A stretch of 64,000 bases of DNA, from contig CM059621.1 in NCBI GenBank assembly GCA_030435675.1, positions 13,702,001 to 13,766,000 on the forward strand, read 5' to 3'. Positions 1-12,225 of the stretch are shown piece by piece. Position 1 is the stretch's first letter. Every line of letters begins with the position of its first letter. Source of the stretch: Steinernema hermaphroditum (lineage: Eukaryota; Nematoda; Chromadorea; Rhabditida; Steinernematidae). Below the pieces are notes generated by a model. It was not told where the DNA came from. It worked only from the letters and a program-made list of their open reading frames with translations, and did no database searches. Both the position numbers and the translations under genes were made by a program.

Positions 1-1625
1 ATAATCAATTGCGTTTTTGTACTACCCGCCCCCATGTCCACTCCGTATTTTATAGTGATGTGTTAGAATTAGCCAAAAATTTTACTCTAACAACCGCTGG
101 CGTTCTCCAAACGTAGATCACCGTAGTCTTTGCTTCTCTTCAGTCTCGGCGGAGCGTATGGGTTATGGTATACTATCAGTGCGCGTGGGCTTTGAACCGG
201 CGACAAGCTGAATCCGGAAGTAATGCGATGGTCATGGCAGCGGTGACCAAAGATGAAGGACCTTTGAATGTACACAGATTTCTTTAAAGACAGAATGATC
301 ATCAGTTCACTACACTCCGATTCTCGTTGCCCTTTTGGTTTTTATTCAGTGAGTCGTGAAAATCGAAAACCACAGCACCTACGCCCAAAATCGTTATTTT
401 GGGAAGGATGAGTGTTCCCAGCTGAATCAAATGCTACGTGAATAAATGTCATTTAAATCTTGGGGAAACGTTGCTGCCAATTATATGTGCACTGTATTCA
501 CGCTTTCATTTGACAAATTGAGACTTTCAAAACCTTCAATTCCAAAAATTGAGAAAAAGAAGCACATTTTCGGATGGTTATACAGCATTATGCTCTAGAG
601 TACTAATTGCTATCAGTGTTAAGCAAATAAGGAAAAGGATCAAACTAACGGGACGGCTCTGTTAGTCTGTGAACGTTTATTTACAGTAGGCAGTCTAAGG
701 CAATCAAACAGTCTACTACGACCTACCTCATTCATTCGGAATCACAATCCATTTGGATCGCAAATCACAATCACATTGGGTACTCAATGTGTCCTCAGGT
801 AGTTTCAATTTCAAACTTCCAAACACCCACTACTACAATATATCCCTTCAGGACCGCGTGTCGCGATCGTATTTCGAGAGCGCCAATGTCCTAGTGCCTT
901 CAACACGCTATAAAAGTAAAAAATCGCGAACTCGCATACCCAGCACAACTCCTCCATAGCGACTCAGGGTGTCTGTTCACCTTGGACACTAAAAGGATCG
1001 ATTCCTTTAGAGTGGTTTTTGAGCGCTCAATTCTGCAGCGCACAAAGGATTTGCAGAAAATAACCGCTTTGTTTGATTGAAGCCGAATGGGGCAATTAAA
1101 TGGCGACTCGATTGGCTGTAGGAGTCGAGCACAATCGATGCCGGAAATGAGGCTGAACTTCGTTTGTAGTGGCGTTCACCTAATGAGGCCAATCTTCAAT
1201 TGGATTAGTCCAGTGATTCACCCAAAAGTGCAAGTACGTGTGATTACTGTAATTATCCATTCATGAAAGAAAGTCTAATTTAGAACTAAAATCGAATTAT
1301 ATTTGCGTCCCAAGCCGAAAAAGACCCAAAAGACAAGAAGGGGATCAAAAATTAAGAAATAATCTAAAATATGGTGTTTTCAAGGCCAAAGTTTGAACCA
1401 GCACATCTCTTGGCAGAACCTTTGAAGTTGTAAGTCATAGAACATGGCATGGCGAACATCCTCGTATAGCTTCATCTTGAAATGACCACCTCTGGCTTCC
1501 ACGAAAGTTGACCTAGAGAACTTACGTAGCTGAACGAATAGCCAGGTTTTGTACGAGGTTTTGGGCGGACTTGTGTCCGCTTATATTAACGAAAGATCTC
1601 TTTTACGTAAAGAAGTGAAATATAA

Positions 1626-1667
1626 GCTAAATAAAAGATCACCTGTGCTAAATAAAAGATCACCTGT
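1626..1667. repeat. Perfect 21-bp tandem duplication
   Basis: A 21-bp unit beginning GCTAAATAAAAG is present twice in direct succession at 1626-1646 and 1647-1667 without mismatch. It contains two AATAAA hexamers on the plus strand. Probably a recent slippage duplication. Confidence 0.9.
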
Positions 1668-2130
1668 GATATAAATGAGCTTACATCGGGAACATTCAGC
1701 GGACTTGGTGGATTCGGAGGATTCCAAACTTGCTCAAAATGAACATAATAAGACACGTGAGCATTCGTTTGATTGATTCCTGTGGACATGGACCACCTTA
1801 GTTGGCCAGTGCTTAACATTAGATCCTCCAATATTCACCCTCGCTGTCGCCCCGACGAACAGGCTTTATGAATGACTCTACACCTCTGAAATGTTTTGTG
1901 CGTGTAGTTCATTGAAAAAAGCACATAAAATTGTCAATCATCATTGAATCTCACTTGTAATGGAGCTACCTCTTCGGTCTTTGTCCGAAACTGCAAGAGA
2001 ACTTCTTGGATCATCGAGAAAGATACGATAAAGCGCCCAATTCCAACGTAAACAACCATTTCAGGGAGTATATGTAGATGCACCGAAGCGAAAACACGGA
2101 ACAAAAAAATGCCGACAGACTCGAAAACGA

Positions 2131-2167
2131 GAACCGGAGTACATCCGATAGGGATGTACTCCGGTTC
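2131..2167. repeat. Perfect 16-bp inverted repeat, 5-nt loop
   Basis: The arm at 2131-2146 (GAACCGGAGTACATCC) is followed by GATAG and its exact reverse complement at 2152-2167. Transcribed from either strand it would fold into a very stable short hairpin. The flanks do not extend the stem, so it is shorter than a normal microRNA precursor. Confidence 0.9.
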
Positions 2168-4049
2168 AAACATTGTTTTTTACATTCCGCAGAAATACAC
2201 ACATCAGCATTGACCTTTAGAAATATTTGGAATAATTTTCATTAAAACGCCGAAAACGCGCTCTTTCCCATATAAATTTGCGCCTTGCAAGAACTGCTTT
2301 GTGATTATTATGCTAGGAACAGTCCGAACAGCCGTCCGTCGAAAATTCATATAAATTCATAAATAGCTCTAATTTGTATCGTTTCTTTTTGTTCTATTCA
2401 CATTCCAGGTAACTTCAAAGTTTCTCATTACTTGACCTTACATTCTGGTTCAAGGAGTCATTCAAATGACATTTCAAATGACAGAAAAAAAACAGGATTC
2501 CTTTAAGTCGAAAATGCATGGATAACCGGCATCGTCGACTCTAAGCGGGCGGCAGACTGTTCGAGGAAAGTGCTTCGTTGAGAAACCACATCCCTAGACA
2601 CCTTAATTACATCATTTTTAAGTTTTCTCAAAAACAAGAAAACAAAAGTACAGGACGTTCAACACATTAGACCCTGATTCAGCAAATGCTGAGTCAGATA
2701 ATGTTCTTAATCATAACACCTTAAGGACATTTTTCTTTTGGACTATGTTATGTCGTTTTTGGATATAATTTATCCGATTGCAACTAAAAGTCTCAAGCAG
2801 CGGTCAACTACGAACAAATATGTCAATTCTCAGCTTGAATGCGGGTTACTTAGAAAAGAATAATAACCTAGATACAGTATACCACTACGAAAGCCGACAT
2901 TTTCATCTAACAAGTGTACTAAAACCGTTCGCGGAGGCACATGACTCGTGGTGTTTACGGGAATGTTCCCTCCTTAAAAGAAAAGTGCACGAGAAAAGTG
3001 AATGCTATAAATACGGACTTGGAATATATCCAAAAATTCCCATAAAGCCTCAGAAATCGGTCTAACGTTCTTTGACGTCCAAAAAGCAGGGAAAGGACAC
3101 TAACATTGAGGCTTACGGAACAGGGTGTGCCCGCCACGAAAAGATCCAGACTCTTCACGTATCTGCCTGTCAAACAATCACTGGCAATCATTTTGACAAG
3201 CAGATCTCTGTGAATTCGGTCGGTTTCCTACCGCTTCACGTTGATTCTATCGAGGAAAATGGCTGCAGTGTTTGTCTATCAAACAGACAGACAGTGTCTA
3301 TATGTTGGGTAGATTTTTTGCGTCACTCTCTACCAGTATTCAGTCCCTCGATAATGCAAGAAGTTGTCGAGGCGTGATACTCTCTGCTACTCCTTTGGGG
3401 GAAGCTTGATCCGCTGATGTAGGACCGGGTTGATCTTTTTTTTTTGACCGATTCAGGGGACCATTTGCCGACAAAACAAGCTCTTTGCAAACTCTGCAAA
3501 ACGAGACAGCTACTTCTGTCTACTCGGCCATCGGAAGCCGGAAGTTTTCGGTGTATATAACTGCGTTTGTTCAAAAATTGCACGCGAAATATACGGTATC
3601 CATAACGCGTTTACACTTCTAATAAAGTGTATTATTTCTCACTGGATAATGACAGAAATATTCTGGGCGAAAAGCGAACGCGGAGACACGTGGTTCGCGC
3701 TGTTTACGTGGAAGCTTTCCCGAGAATGCGAAAAAAGTGATTGCTGAAAGGAGGTGAGAAACAAGTTGCAGGACGCTGGAGCTTTGAAGACTCTAATGAG
3801 TCTTTGTAGATCTCGAATGAGAGCGGAGTTGCGATGCAATCAAATTTTACGATCAGTGTAAAAGAACGTCAAAAGACGCCAATAAAGCGTTCATCGTCCA
3901 CAGCTTCCGCTTCTCCGATTTCTGATCGCTTCTTGAATTTAACCAACTTAACATGGGAGCATTTGTTCGAGTCCATCGCGACAGGTCGGTCACTTCCAAT
4001 GGCTACTGAAGCTGGAGTGGAGGTTTAAGTATTGACATCACAGAAGCTC

Positions 4050-4067
4050 GCTTATCCAAGGATAAGC
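4050..4067. promoter_or_regulatory. Inverted pair of GATA-factor sites
   Basis: A perfect 18-bp palindrome, GCTTATCC-AA-GGATAAGC, holds two back-to-back GATAAG cores. A third core in CTTATC orientation lies near 4.1 kb. It sits about 160 bp beyond the stop codon of the PCCB gene. GATA factors such as ELT-2 drive intestinal genes in nematodes. That this site is used is inference. Confidence 0.35.
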
Positions 4068-4227
4068 TCCTCCTCCTTCCTGGCCCGCACATAAACAAGC
4101 TTATCTAGGGCACAAATATTACTTCAAATAATATATGATATACAATAATACAACCGGTATTAATATTTCCGAGTTACAAAACACGAAGTCAGCACCAATG
4201 CAATAAGAAACTCCCGGAACAACGAAT

Positions 4228-6065
4228 CTAGAGTGGGATGTTTCCGTGCTTCTTCTTGGGGTTTTTCAGCTGCTTGGACTCCAGCATCTTCAGGTCCTCA
4301 CAGATACGACGGCGAGTGGTACGAGGTTCAATGATGTCGTCGATGAATCCACGAACAGCTGCGGGGAACGGGTTGCTGAACAACTCGGTGTACATCTCCT
4401 CGTGCTTCTTCTGGTTGGCCATATCCTTGCGGTAGAGGATTTGAACAGCTCCCTAGAAGAAACGGTAAGGCAAGAAACTAATGGTGAAAATTTTCTAACC
4501 TTAGCTCCCATAACTGCAACTTCAGCAGTGGGCCAAGCGTAGTTCTTGTCACCGCGAAGATGCTTCGATGACATGACGTCGTAGGCACCACCGAATGCCT
4601 TACGGGTAATGATTGTAATCTTGGGAACGGTAGCTTCAGCGAAAGCGTAGAGAAGCTTGGCTCCATGGCGGATGATTCCACCGTATTCTTGAGCGGTACC
4701 GGGAAGGAAGCCAGGGACGTCGACAAGCGTCACGATCGGGATGTTGAAAGCATCACAGAAACGAACGAAGCGGGCACCCTTGACCGAGGCGTTGATATCA
4801 AGACATCCAGCTGCGAATTTGGGGTTGTTTCCAACGATGCCGACCGAGCGTCCGTCCATACGGGCAAATCCAACAACGATGTTCTTCGCATAATCGGGCA
4901 TGATTTCGAAGAAATCACCTTCGTCGACCATCGAAGACACAACATCTTTCATGTTATAAGCAGCAGTGCTTTCAAGAGGAACAATGGTGTCGAGGTTGGG
5001 CACATCACGGTTCCTATAAAAGTGACCGTTATGAAATCACTTTCCGGGTCCAGTCATACCATGGGTCATTAGAAGCACGGATAGGGGCCGCGTCCTTGTT
5101 CGAAAGAGGCAAGAAGTTGAACAGCTCGCGCATGCTCAAGAGAGCGTCGATGTCATTCTCGAAAGCTCCGTGCGCGACTCCGGAAGTGACGGTGTGAGTC
5201 TTAGCTCCTCCAAGCTCTTCCTGAGTGACTTCTTCGTTGGTCACAGCCTTGACAACATCTGGACCAGTGATGAACAAGTAGCTGGTGTCCTTGACCATGA
5301 AGGTGAAATCGGTGAGAGCGGGCGAGTACACGGCACCTCCAGCACAAGGTCCCATGATAAGCGAAATTTGAGGAATGACGCCAGAAGCCATTACGTTGGC
5401 TTGGAAAATGTCAGCGTAACCGGCGAGAGATTCAACGCCTTCCTGGATACGAGCTCCACCAGAGTCGTTAAGGCCGATGACCGGGGCGCCAACTAGCATA
5501 GCCTCATTCATGACTTTGACGATTTTCTTGGCATGGACGGAAGAGAGACTGCCGCCGAACACAGTAAAATCCTGTGAGAAGATAAACACAGTACGGCCGG
5601 AAATCTGAGCGCTCCCCGTAACAACGCTGTCTCCAGGGTACTAAAACGAAAGTTAAAAATAAACTGAACTACTTTCTTCGCCTAACCTTTTCCTTCTCCA
5701 TTCCGAAATCGGAGCAGGTGTGCTCAGCGAACATGTCATACTCGCGGAAGCTTCCAGGATCAACAAGAAGGTTAACGCGTTCGCGGGCGGTCAATTTCCC
5801 CTAAAATCTTTTCGTTACAAGGGGCGTCAAATGGTCAAGAAACATGCCCGATTGTGCTGAGCGTCAATTCGCTTCTGTCCTCCACCAAGAAGCGCCTTCT
5901 CGCGGGTGTCTTCGATGCGCTTCGCCACTTTAATCGTATGTGCGATGGAGGAGCATGCCCGAACATGCTGAACGTATGCATTTGATTAGTAAACAAGACC
6001 TTCCTTTGCCCTACCTGTCCGAGGGTGATGCCACCGCTGCCAACCAAACGAGAGAGCGTAAACAT
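4228..6065 (-). CDS. pccb-1: Propionyl-CoA carboxylase beta subunit, mitochondrial
   Basis: Biotin-dependent carboxylase beta (carboxyltransferase) subunit. With the alpha subunit it converts propionyl-CoA to D-methylmalonyl-CoA in mitochondria, in breakdown of odd-chain fatty acids and of Val, Ile, Met and Thr. Six exons in minus order: 6015-6065, 5848-5967, 5687-5800, 5060-5640, 4500-5013, 4228-4452. These give an open 534-residue protein, close to the usual 539 of animal PCCB. The sequence shows the [12 protein letters not shown]-terminal region, the GGARIQEG and [16 protein letters not shown] acyl-CoA-binding segments, the [15 protein letters not shown] loop and the family-typical C-terminal NIPL. 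The N-terminus (MFTLSRLV...) suits a mitochondrial leader. Introns are 46-47 bp. The intron 5801-5847 fits only as GC-AG, because no GT donor keeps the frame. Confidence 0.96.
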
Positions 6066-7115
6066 GACGGCTCAATCTGAAACGGAAGGAGAAGGTAGAT
6101 GGCGCCCTTCAAATTTTCCAACTCAAAATGAATGGAGTAGACATGGAACGATCGATTAAAGGCGTTGCGGCAACGCACCACGCGAGTGTGAAGAAGAAAC
6201 GGAGTAGGTGATGCTTGCTCGATGAATGCGCAATGATCACCCAGGAAATAGTGGCTACACAGAATGTGTTTGAGCACCCAAGTCTGCCCGACAGCGAGCA
6301 CCGACCACGTGTGTTGGTGTTATTGTCAGCGATAAGATTTGGAAGGTTCGCTGCGCGGAGGCTATGCAAACGGAGAGCATGCTGTCACATAAAATAACGA
6401 TCAACAGTGCGGAAATCAAAACATCGTGAAAACACGAACAGCATCTTAGGCCGGCGACAACTCCACGGCTATTAAAACAAGAAAGACGCGAATTATTACA
6501 TCAGGCCCAAGCTTCTCCCTTGCGTTTCGAGTTGCCACCGCCCGACGTCGATCAAAGATCGGCCTCACAAAGCACTCCGGAAAGCAACGAGCCCTGAACA
6601 TATGCCACACGTGCCGTACTGAAATTTGCGCAGTGTAAACATGCACAACCGGTAAATTTTCAGAGCAAAACACCTGCTGTCGGTGGAGAAAGAAGATAGT
6701 TTTCATTATTAAAATTTAGAAACTTATTGTGATAGGTTTAAATTTAAATATTTTAAAATCTCCCACCCTCAGCTGAAACAAACGTGATCAGTGATCAAAC
6801 GGCCGCACATGCTGCACCACCGCAGACGGCAAAAACCAGGGAAAACTTGAAAGACACTGAAATAAGAAAACCTGAAAGTACGCGAGCGATCGCTAAGCAG
6901 TGGCAAGTTCGCTCGATCCGCTCATCAGTCCATCGCCAACAACGAGAGAGCAGCCGCGCAACAGTTGCTCGAGAGGAGAAAATCAGCGAAATGGCACGTT
7001 TCACTTGGACTCTCTCCTGCTCTGCGGGAAACATCTCAAACTAGACAGCAGACCACATTTTGTCTCAAATCGACAACGAAACACCGTTATCGAAATCGTC
7101 TTCATACTGAAGTCG
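6066..7115. other. Intergenic region 5' of PCCB, 3' of LIM gene
   Basis: About 1 kb with no supported gene. It should hold the PCCB promoter, since PCCB is transcribed leftward from 6065, and the 3' UTR of the LIM gene. The ORFs seen on either strand have no recognisable domain and no splice support. Confidence 0.6.
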
Positions 7116-8186
7116 TTACTTCTTCGCGAGGTTAGGCAGCGCCGGGATCGTAATCTTTCCGCCAGTTGCTCCACTCAAAGGCTGGGTGCTATCCATCGAA
7201 CTCAGGGTAGTGAGCGAGGACCGAGATAACGGAGTGTTAGCACGTTCGCGTCCGCTCTCTGCATCCGGCTTCCTCACTTCCGGGGTCATTTCGGGCTTCT
7301 TTTGAGCAGGTACAAGATCGGGTTTCGTGATGACTGTGCTGACAGTTGAACCGTCGGAAGAAGTAATCGTACTGCTGGTGTCGTTGGTTTCAGTTCCCAG
7401 ACCAGCGACGGCGAACGGTTCCAGTTTTTTCATATGAAAGCAGTCGAAGTCGTACATTTTGCCATCATGTAGGATATACTCGTTAACTGAAATAATGAAA
7501 TCGTATCAATACACTACACATGTACTGTATGAATACACTACATATTGTGCTTACGCTTGAATATTTCGCGAGGCAACAAGAATATTGCATATGGAAAAGC
7601 AACTTACAAGGGAAGGGGTTTTTGCACCGTTCACAAACCACACAGCTGCGATGCCAGCGGTGTTGACCCACCCGAACAAAAGTCTCCATCAGCGGTTTAG
7701 CACAGCCTGAAATTCAAGATTTTCAGTGCAACAATTACAAAAAAAAAACAGCTTACTGAAGCACTTTGGGTGTCTTGTTTCCATATAGCAGTCCAAACAC
7801 ATTGGTCTTCCAGTGGCACCAGGACACTCCCGGAAATCGCGTCCGTCTGTGCCAATTTCTACATTGCAACGAGTGCAGCTGAAGTGCGCACGATGCCAGA
7901 GGCGCCGCAGACTGTAGATCACTTGACCGGAGTCGGCTTCGGCTTCGGTAACCGGAAGTCGACAACTCGCGCAGCGGAGTCCCACTGCGTCGGAGTTCAG
8001 ACGCCGCCCGACATTTATAGCGCCAGTCGGATGTTCTGAAGTTGTGGGCGCAGCGGAGGATGCGGAAGGAACCGTGGGGCATCGGAAGCTCTTTCCATCG
8101 AGCGTTAGCGTCGTCGCCGCCGTGTGGACAATTCCTTGTTCCTGAAGTTCAGATAAAAGGGCTGAGAGCGTGGAGGAACAGACCAT
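7116..8186 (-). CDS. Two-LIM-domain protein
   Basis: Three exons (7757-8186, 7608-7706, 7116-7486) give 299 residues in frame. LIM1 spans about residues 72-133 (CASC, then WHRAHFSCTRC, then CLDC). LIM2 spans about 142-200 (CFSC, WHRSCVVCERC, DFDC). In LIM2 the histidine usually found before the central cysteines is replaced by cysteine, which still allows zinc binding. The second LIM domain is split between the last two exons. N- and C-terminal flanks are Ser/Thr-rich and of low complexity. LIM domains are protein-interaction zinc fingers, often at actin or adhesion sites or in the nucleus. There is no homeodomain or kinase. The exact orthologue was not identified. It shares a promoter region of about 170 bp with the divergent Tudor-type gene. 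Confidence 0.85.
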
Positions 8187-8356
8187 TTCGCAGCTTCTCG
8201 ATCGAGTCCAAATGAGTCTATCTGTCTGAGGGCCGCCGCCGCGACTTCTGTAAACGTCTCCCAGTCACTTATAGTCAAGGGTGTGGCCGTGAACGGTCGT
8301 CAGGCGGCATTCAAGCGATTACGTGATTCCTGGTCGATTCTTCGTGCTCCTCCGCT
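8187..8356. promoter_or_regulatory. Short divergent promoter region
   Basis: Only about 170 bp separate the ATG of the minus-strand LIM gene (8186) from the predicted ATG of the plus-strand Tudor-type gene (8357). No TATA box is evident. The two genes probably share a bidirectional promoter. Confidence 0.45.
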
Positions 8357-10208
8357 ATGGTGCTTCAGGTTCGTCGGAACGTCTTTCCGTACAAAGTCAA
8401 TGTTGGTAAGTATTTTGCTGATTGTTAAACCGTGGAATTGTCGACGTATGTTTCCGGGAGTGCCATGTATACAAAATGATTATAATTCTCCTTTTTATTC
8501 GTTGTATTTAATTTTCTCATTTCAGGAAACGCGACGATTGGAATCAAAGCAACTTCCTCAATCCAAGGATTGCCGACTCTTACATTTCCGGTTAGTGCTG
8601 GTGAATATTTTGATGGCACTATCTGCTATGTAAGAGGTAGCGAGAATATCGTCAGGATCCTTCGTTCATGGAACAACTTTCAGATTGGACAACTTTGTTC
8701 ATGCAGCTGCCGGGTGCTCGTGAAGTGTTGGAGAAGATTCAGACATTTTTCGAAAGTAAATCCATCGAGCATTTCGGTCTTATGGAAAGCGCTGTCAAAG
8801 GATCACTCGGCGTAGTGCAATTTGATCACTCAGAAGAATTCTTTCGAGTTATTGTGCTTGAACGCAAGAGTCCGATCATAATCAATGTCCTCTTCGTTGA
8901 CTACGGAAACATTGAAGAAATAGATCGGAGAATCGTGCATGAACTAGCAGGCGAAATGAAGTTAATACCCGCCCAAGCGATTCCGATCAACATCAAGCAT
9001 TCGACCGTGGGTCATAGAATGCGCTTTGACGACTTCCGTGACATGCTTCAAGGAGCAGAAATTTCGCTCCTAATGAGCGACACTGTGGTCAAAGGACGGT
9101 TCGCCGCGTCAATCTTTACGTATGGTTTGGATGAAGGTCCACTAGCATTGGATGAAGTGATCAACTCAAAACAGCCTATTTTGAAAGTGTAAGCGTATTT
9201 GTATTTCATACCCTTGCTCACGATGAGATTATGCTAAACGAGGTCAAATACATGCTCCGTTTTAGGCGATCGAACCGCAAACATCACTCCAACGGTTCAA
9301 ATGCCACTTGGCTTCCTCCAATCGCAAGAAACGAGACGCTATTACTCTCGACTACCTCTGGCACGTCCACCAATGGAAGTGGGAAAGTAATGCTGCTGGC
9401 AGACTACTCAGGACAAGAGGCTGCAGAAAAAAGTCCGATCTTTACAGCCCGAGATGGAATATGGATGGCTTTCGCTACCGTGATTGTACTCATCGTCATC
9501 GGGGCTTCCTACATTCTTCTCTGTTTGGGGACACGATGTGCTCAGAAAGTTCTGAGGAGTAAACGCACAGACAGAAAGTAATATGTCTTTTGTGTACATG
9601 CGTGTACATTACATCTTTTACAGGGCGAACACTGTCTCTCCACAGAACGACAGTAAAGCTTCTGTCGTTCCGATACCGGACTATGTCAACAGTCCAGCGA
9701 GATGTGATAGCAAACCGGCGAAGTTAACACTGGACCAAGACAAGACGAAGGAAACAGATGATGATCGAGCGAAGGCTGGAAAAAGTCTCCTAACGCTTCA
9801 GACCATCCCGAATATGATTTCCCTGATCAGTCGCCCCAATTTCATCACGGAGACGAAGAAGAAAGGAAGCCAGAAGAAGCGGAGAATCCTGGATCCAATT
9901 GATCCTGTCGGCTATCCGGCAGTCCCTGGGCTCAGTGAGCTGAAATTTTCGAAAAAAACCCCTATTTCTCCGAAGACTCCCTGTGGTAGATTAAAAATTA
10001 GCGTCAATTAGTGCACTCGAAATGTTTAGAAGCAAAATCAGTGGAGTCGACTCAGCCTTCTAGCGCTAATCGGAAAACATTTTCGGTGATTTCAGCAAGT
10101 TCTCTGAACAGCGAACCTGTGCTATACGAATACGCAGACTCCGTACACCCTTCTGACTATGATATCGGATTCCTCTATGCAGAGCGCAAGAGCCCCATGA
10201 AACTGTAG
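8357..10208 (+). CDS. Tudor-domain protein with a transmembrane segment
   Basis: Six exons (8357-8405, 8526-8636, 8684-9188, 9266-9577, 9624-9934, 10012-10208) give an open 494-residue frame. Residues about 35-200 form an extended Tudor domain: a GEYFDGTICYVR start, then the core LFVDYGNIEEID near residue 125. Tudor domains bind methylated arginine, and in nematodes many act in germ granules and small-RNA pathways. The next exon encodes four N-glycosylation sequons (NGS, NAT, NET, NGS), one hydrophobic helix at about 286-309, a basic stop-transfer stretch and a basic, Ser/Pro-rich tail. The join at 9188/9266 uses GTAAGC and TTTTAG and keeps the frame. If wrong, there are two genes only tens of bases apart. 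A polyA signal AATAAA lies near 10231. Confidence 0.7.
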
Positions 10209-10488
10209 AATGAAGCTTATATTTGTTGTCGAATAAAAGTTGTCCACATATTACCACACTTGAGTGTTCAACACATCGACATTTTACTTAGCTTTATAAT
10301 ACACTTTAAACAAGAAATGGAATGGATTCTCCTAACAAATGGCAACTTCTAGGCAAGTCAAGTGATTAAGGTAAAACAAAAAAAAACAACGAGAACTATC
10401 TGGCTGTACAGGCAAAACAATGATTTTCACAACTGGACAACGTGAGAACAACAACAGGTAATCCCGGATTTATGAGGCAAGGCACGTG

Positions 10489-12225
10489 CTAGCGGAGAAT
10501 AACGGTCCTCAGCGCATCCTCTGGATGTATCTCCAACACTGCCTCCATTCCGTCGTTGAACTTGTAAGAGATTCCGCCGTCGATGACGAGATTAGCATCG
10601 AAGCAGCGAGATTTTACACGAATCCGTTCGGCAAATCCACGCGAAGCCACACGTGGGAACGTGGCGTTCCAAATGGCATCGCGAACGGAATACGCCATCT
10701 CTGAAATGTCCACATGAGAAGCGATTATAGGCCCGCTAACTAACTTTTGCAATCTGGTTCGAATACCAATCGACTGTTGAACTGATCCACGATTTTCTGC
10801 ACATTATCAGCGCTTGGGTCAATCGCGGTGTTGAAGCTTCCGTTCAGAATGTTCAGCAGTTCCGTGATGCATTGGTTAGTGAGCTTATTGATGTTGAAGT
10901 GCCATGATGTTGATCCAGTTCCGGTGCAGATGGTAATGCCACTGCTTTTCTGCTTGACCATGGCTTGTGAGTCGTATTGGATTTCGTAGTAGGACACTCG
11001 TGATGCCTGGCTTTCCCCGATAAACACCTCATTGAGCGACAGAAGGGGATATCGGTGTTCACTCGACAAAGTCGTGCTAACTCTACAACGTAACCAATAG
11101 ATTCACAGTCATTTGCTTACACATACTTTCTTCGGCTCACTTCGTCGATATCGACGTGTAGTTCTTGATCATGCAGCTCGACAGGGTCATCTAGGCGTCC
11201 ATTCACGAGAGAGATTCGGATACGCTGCCGCCATAACCAACTGAAATGAGTAGTGGGTTAGATATTGTTCAAGTGCATATCGTAAACCGGCTAGCAACAC
11301 ATAACCAAGCTAACCAAATCTTGCTGATCACAATGCATATGTGAGAAGGCTTTCTCTCAAAAATATCTGCCTACTTTAAGCATACATTCAAACAGTAAAG
11401 CATGAGAATCGAACTGTGGAAACCGCACTTACTCAAAATCGCCGGTTAGTAATCGCTGTAACGCGCCCGGGAATTCTTCCGCAGGCCTCTTCCTCATCAA
11501 GCACATGTGACCTTCTGAGCTACAAATCAAAACGGCAATTACAGGTTCGGACAGCTGAAATCTACCCGGTGGGATCTGTGTTGATGCCGATTACAGCCTT
11601 ATCACGTGTTTTGATCTTGCTCGCTGCCAACAGAAACGTCCCATCGCCACCAGCAGAGAAGATGGCGTCCGCCCAATCTATCGCATCATCGGTGTAGTTA
11701 AATCGCTTCACCACCCGTGTTTCGATTCCCGCACGACTGAAAAACGAAACGTTCATCGAAGATAGCACAGAGCTCACTTTAGCTCCTTGTTGATCAGCTC
11801 CAAATAGTGCAAATGGTGATTGTGCTTCTCCAGCAGGCGTACATAATCGGATCCGCGATGTTTCAGCTGAAGCAAGCAATACACCGTCATGCAGACAACT
11901 GATAATTGAACATACAAATGTTTCCAGCTCACTTTCATTCAGATCCGGATGTCGACGGCGTTCAAACTCCAATCTCGTAATTTTCGAGAGCACAAGGACA
12001 CGCTTCGGGTGAAATCCGTTCTGAAACGACCGACAGTTGCCGCCAAAAACGAGTGAAACTCACATTGACGCCGTTCTCCGCGCCACTGCCGTTCATGGTC
12101 GACGTCGTCCTGGAATCGGCACGGCTCAAATGACCGACAAACCGCCGCTCGCAGCTGGCGCTCGCTAGACGACTAACAGAGGAGCGGCTCGTCGCAACAG
12201 CGCGGATGCACCTGACAGAGAACAT
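10489..12225 (-). CDS. NADK2: NAD kinase 2, mitochondrial
   Basis: Phosphorylates NAD to NADP in the mitochondrial matrix, supplying NADPH for proline synthesis and 2,4-dienoyl-CoA reductase. Six exons: 12064-12225, 11566-12020, 11433-11519, 11127-11240, 10745-11082, 10489-10700. They give 455 residues, against 442 in the human protein. The first exon encodes an Arg/Ser/Ala-rich leader starting MFSVRCIRAVATSR, typical of matrix targeting. The nucleotide-binding GGDGTF is near residue 178. NTDPTGSEGHMCL, LWRQRIR, ALNEVFIGE-like LNEVFIGES, CTGTGST and the C-terminal IRVKSRCFDANLVIDGG are all characteristic of NADK2 rather than cytosolic NADK. Introns are 43-46 bp except one of 192 bp. A methionine within exon 1 (MNGSG...) could make a form without the leader. 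Confidence 0.94.

Larger units (their letters stand above)
1..4227. other. Intergenic region without a supported gene
   Basis: No ORF here looks like a conserved protein, and no run of exons with consistent splice sites could be assembled. It contains a perfect 21-bp tandem duplication near 1.63 kb, a perfect inverted repeat at 2131-2167, and a GATA-type palindrome at 4050-4067, listed separately. Short ORFs near 0.75, 2.8, 3.1 and 3.8 kb show no domain, signal peptide or splice structure and are treated as chance. Confidence 0.6.

Noticed and set aside
160..205. B-box-like CCGGTTCAAAGCCC on the minus strand
   Set aside because: The T-stem does not pair and no A-box lies at the right distance.
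3072..3377. 101-residue plus-strand ORF
   Set aside because: No domain, signal, splice support or biased composition; typical of random sequence.
8691..8815. Alternative reading of Tudor exon 3 giving a Cys-rich peptide
   Set aside because: That frame stops soon. Using donor AGAG-GTAGCG at 8637 restores the long Tudor frame.
11500..11530. tRNA A-box-like string on the minus strand (TAGCTCAGAAGG)
   Set aside because: It is the acceptor and first codons of a NADK2 exon (the SEGHMCL segment). No D-arm or T-arm pairing and no proper B-box follow.
11740..11790. Apparent 44-bp intron inside the NADK2 exon (GTGAGC to TTTTTCAG)
   Set aside because: Removing it shifts the frame, and the retained sequence matches the expected length before the GGDGTF motif.
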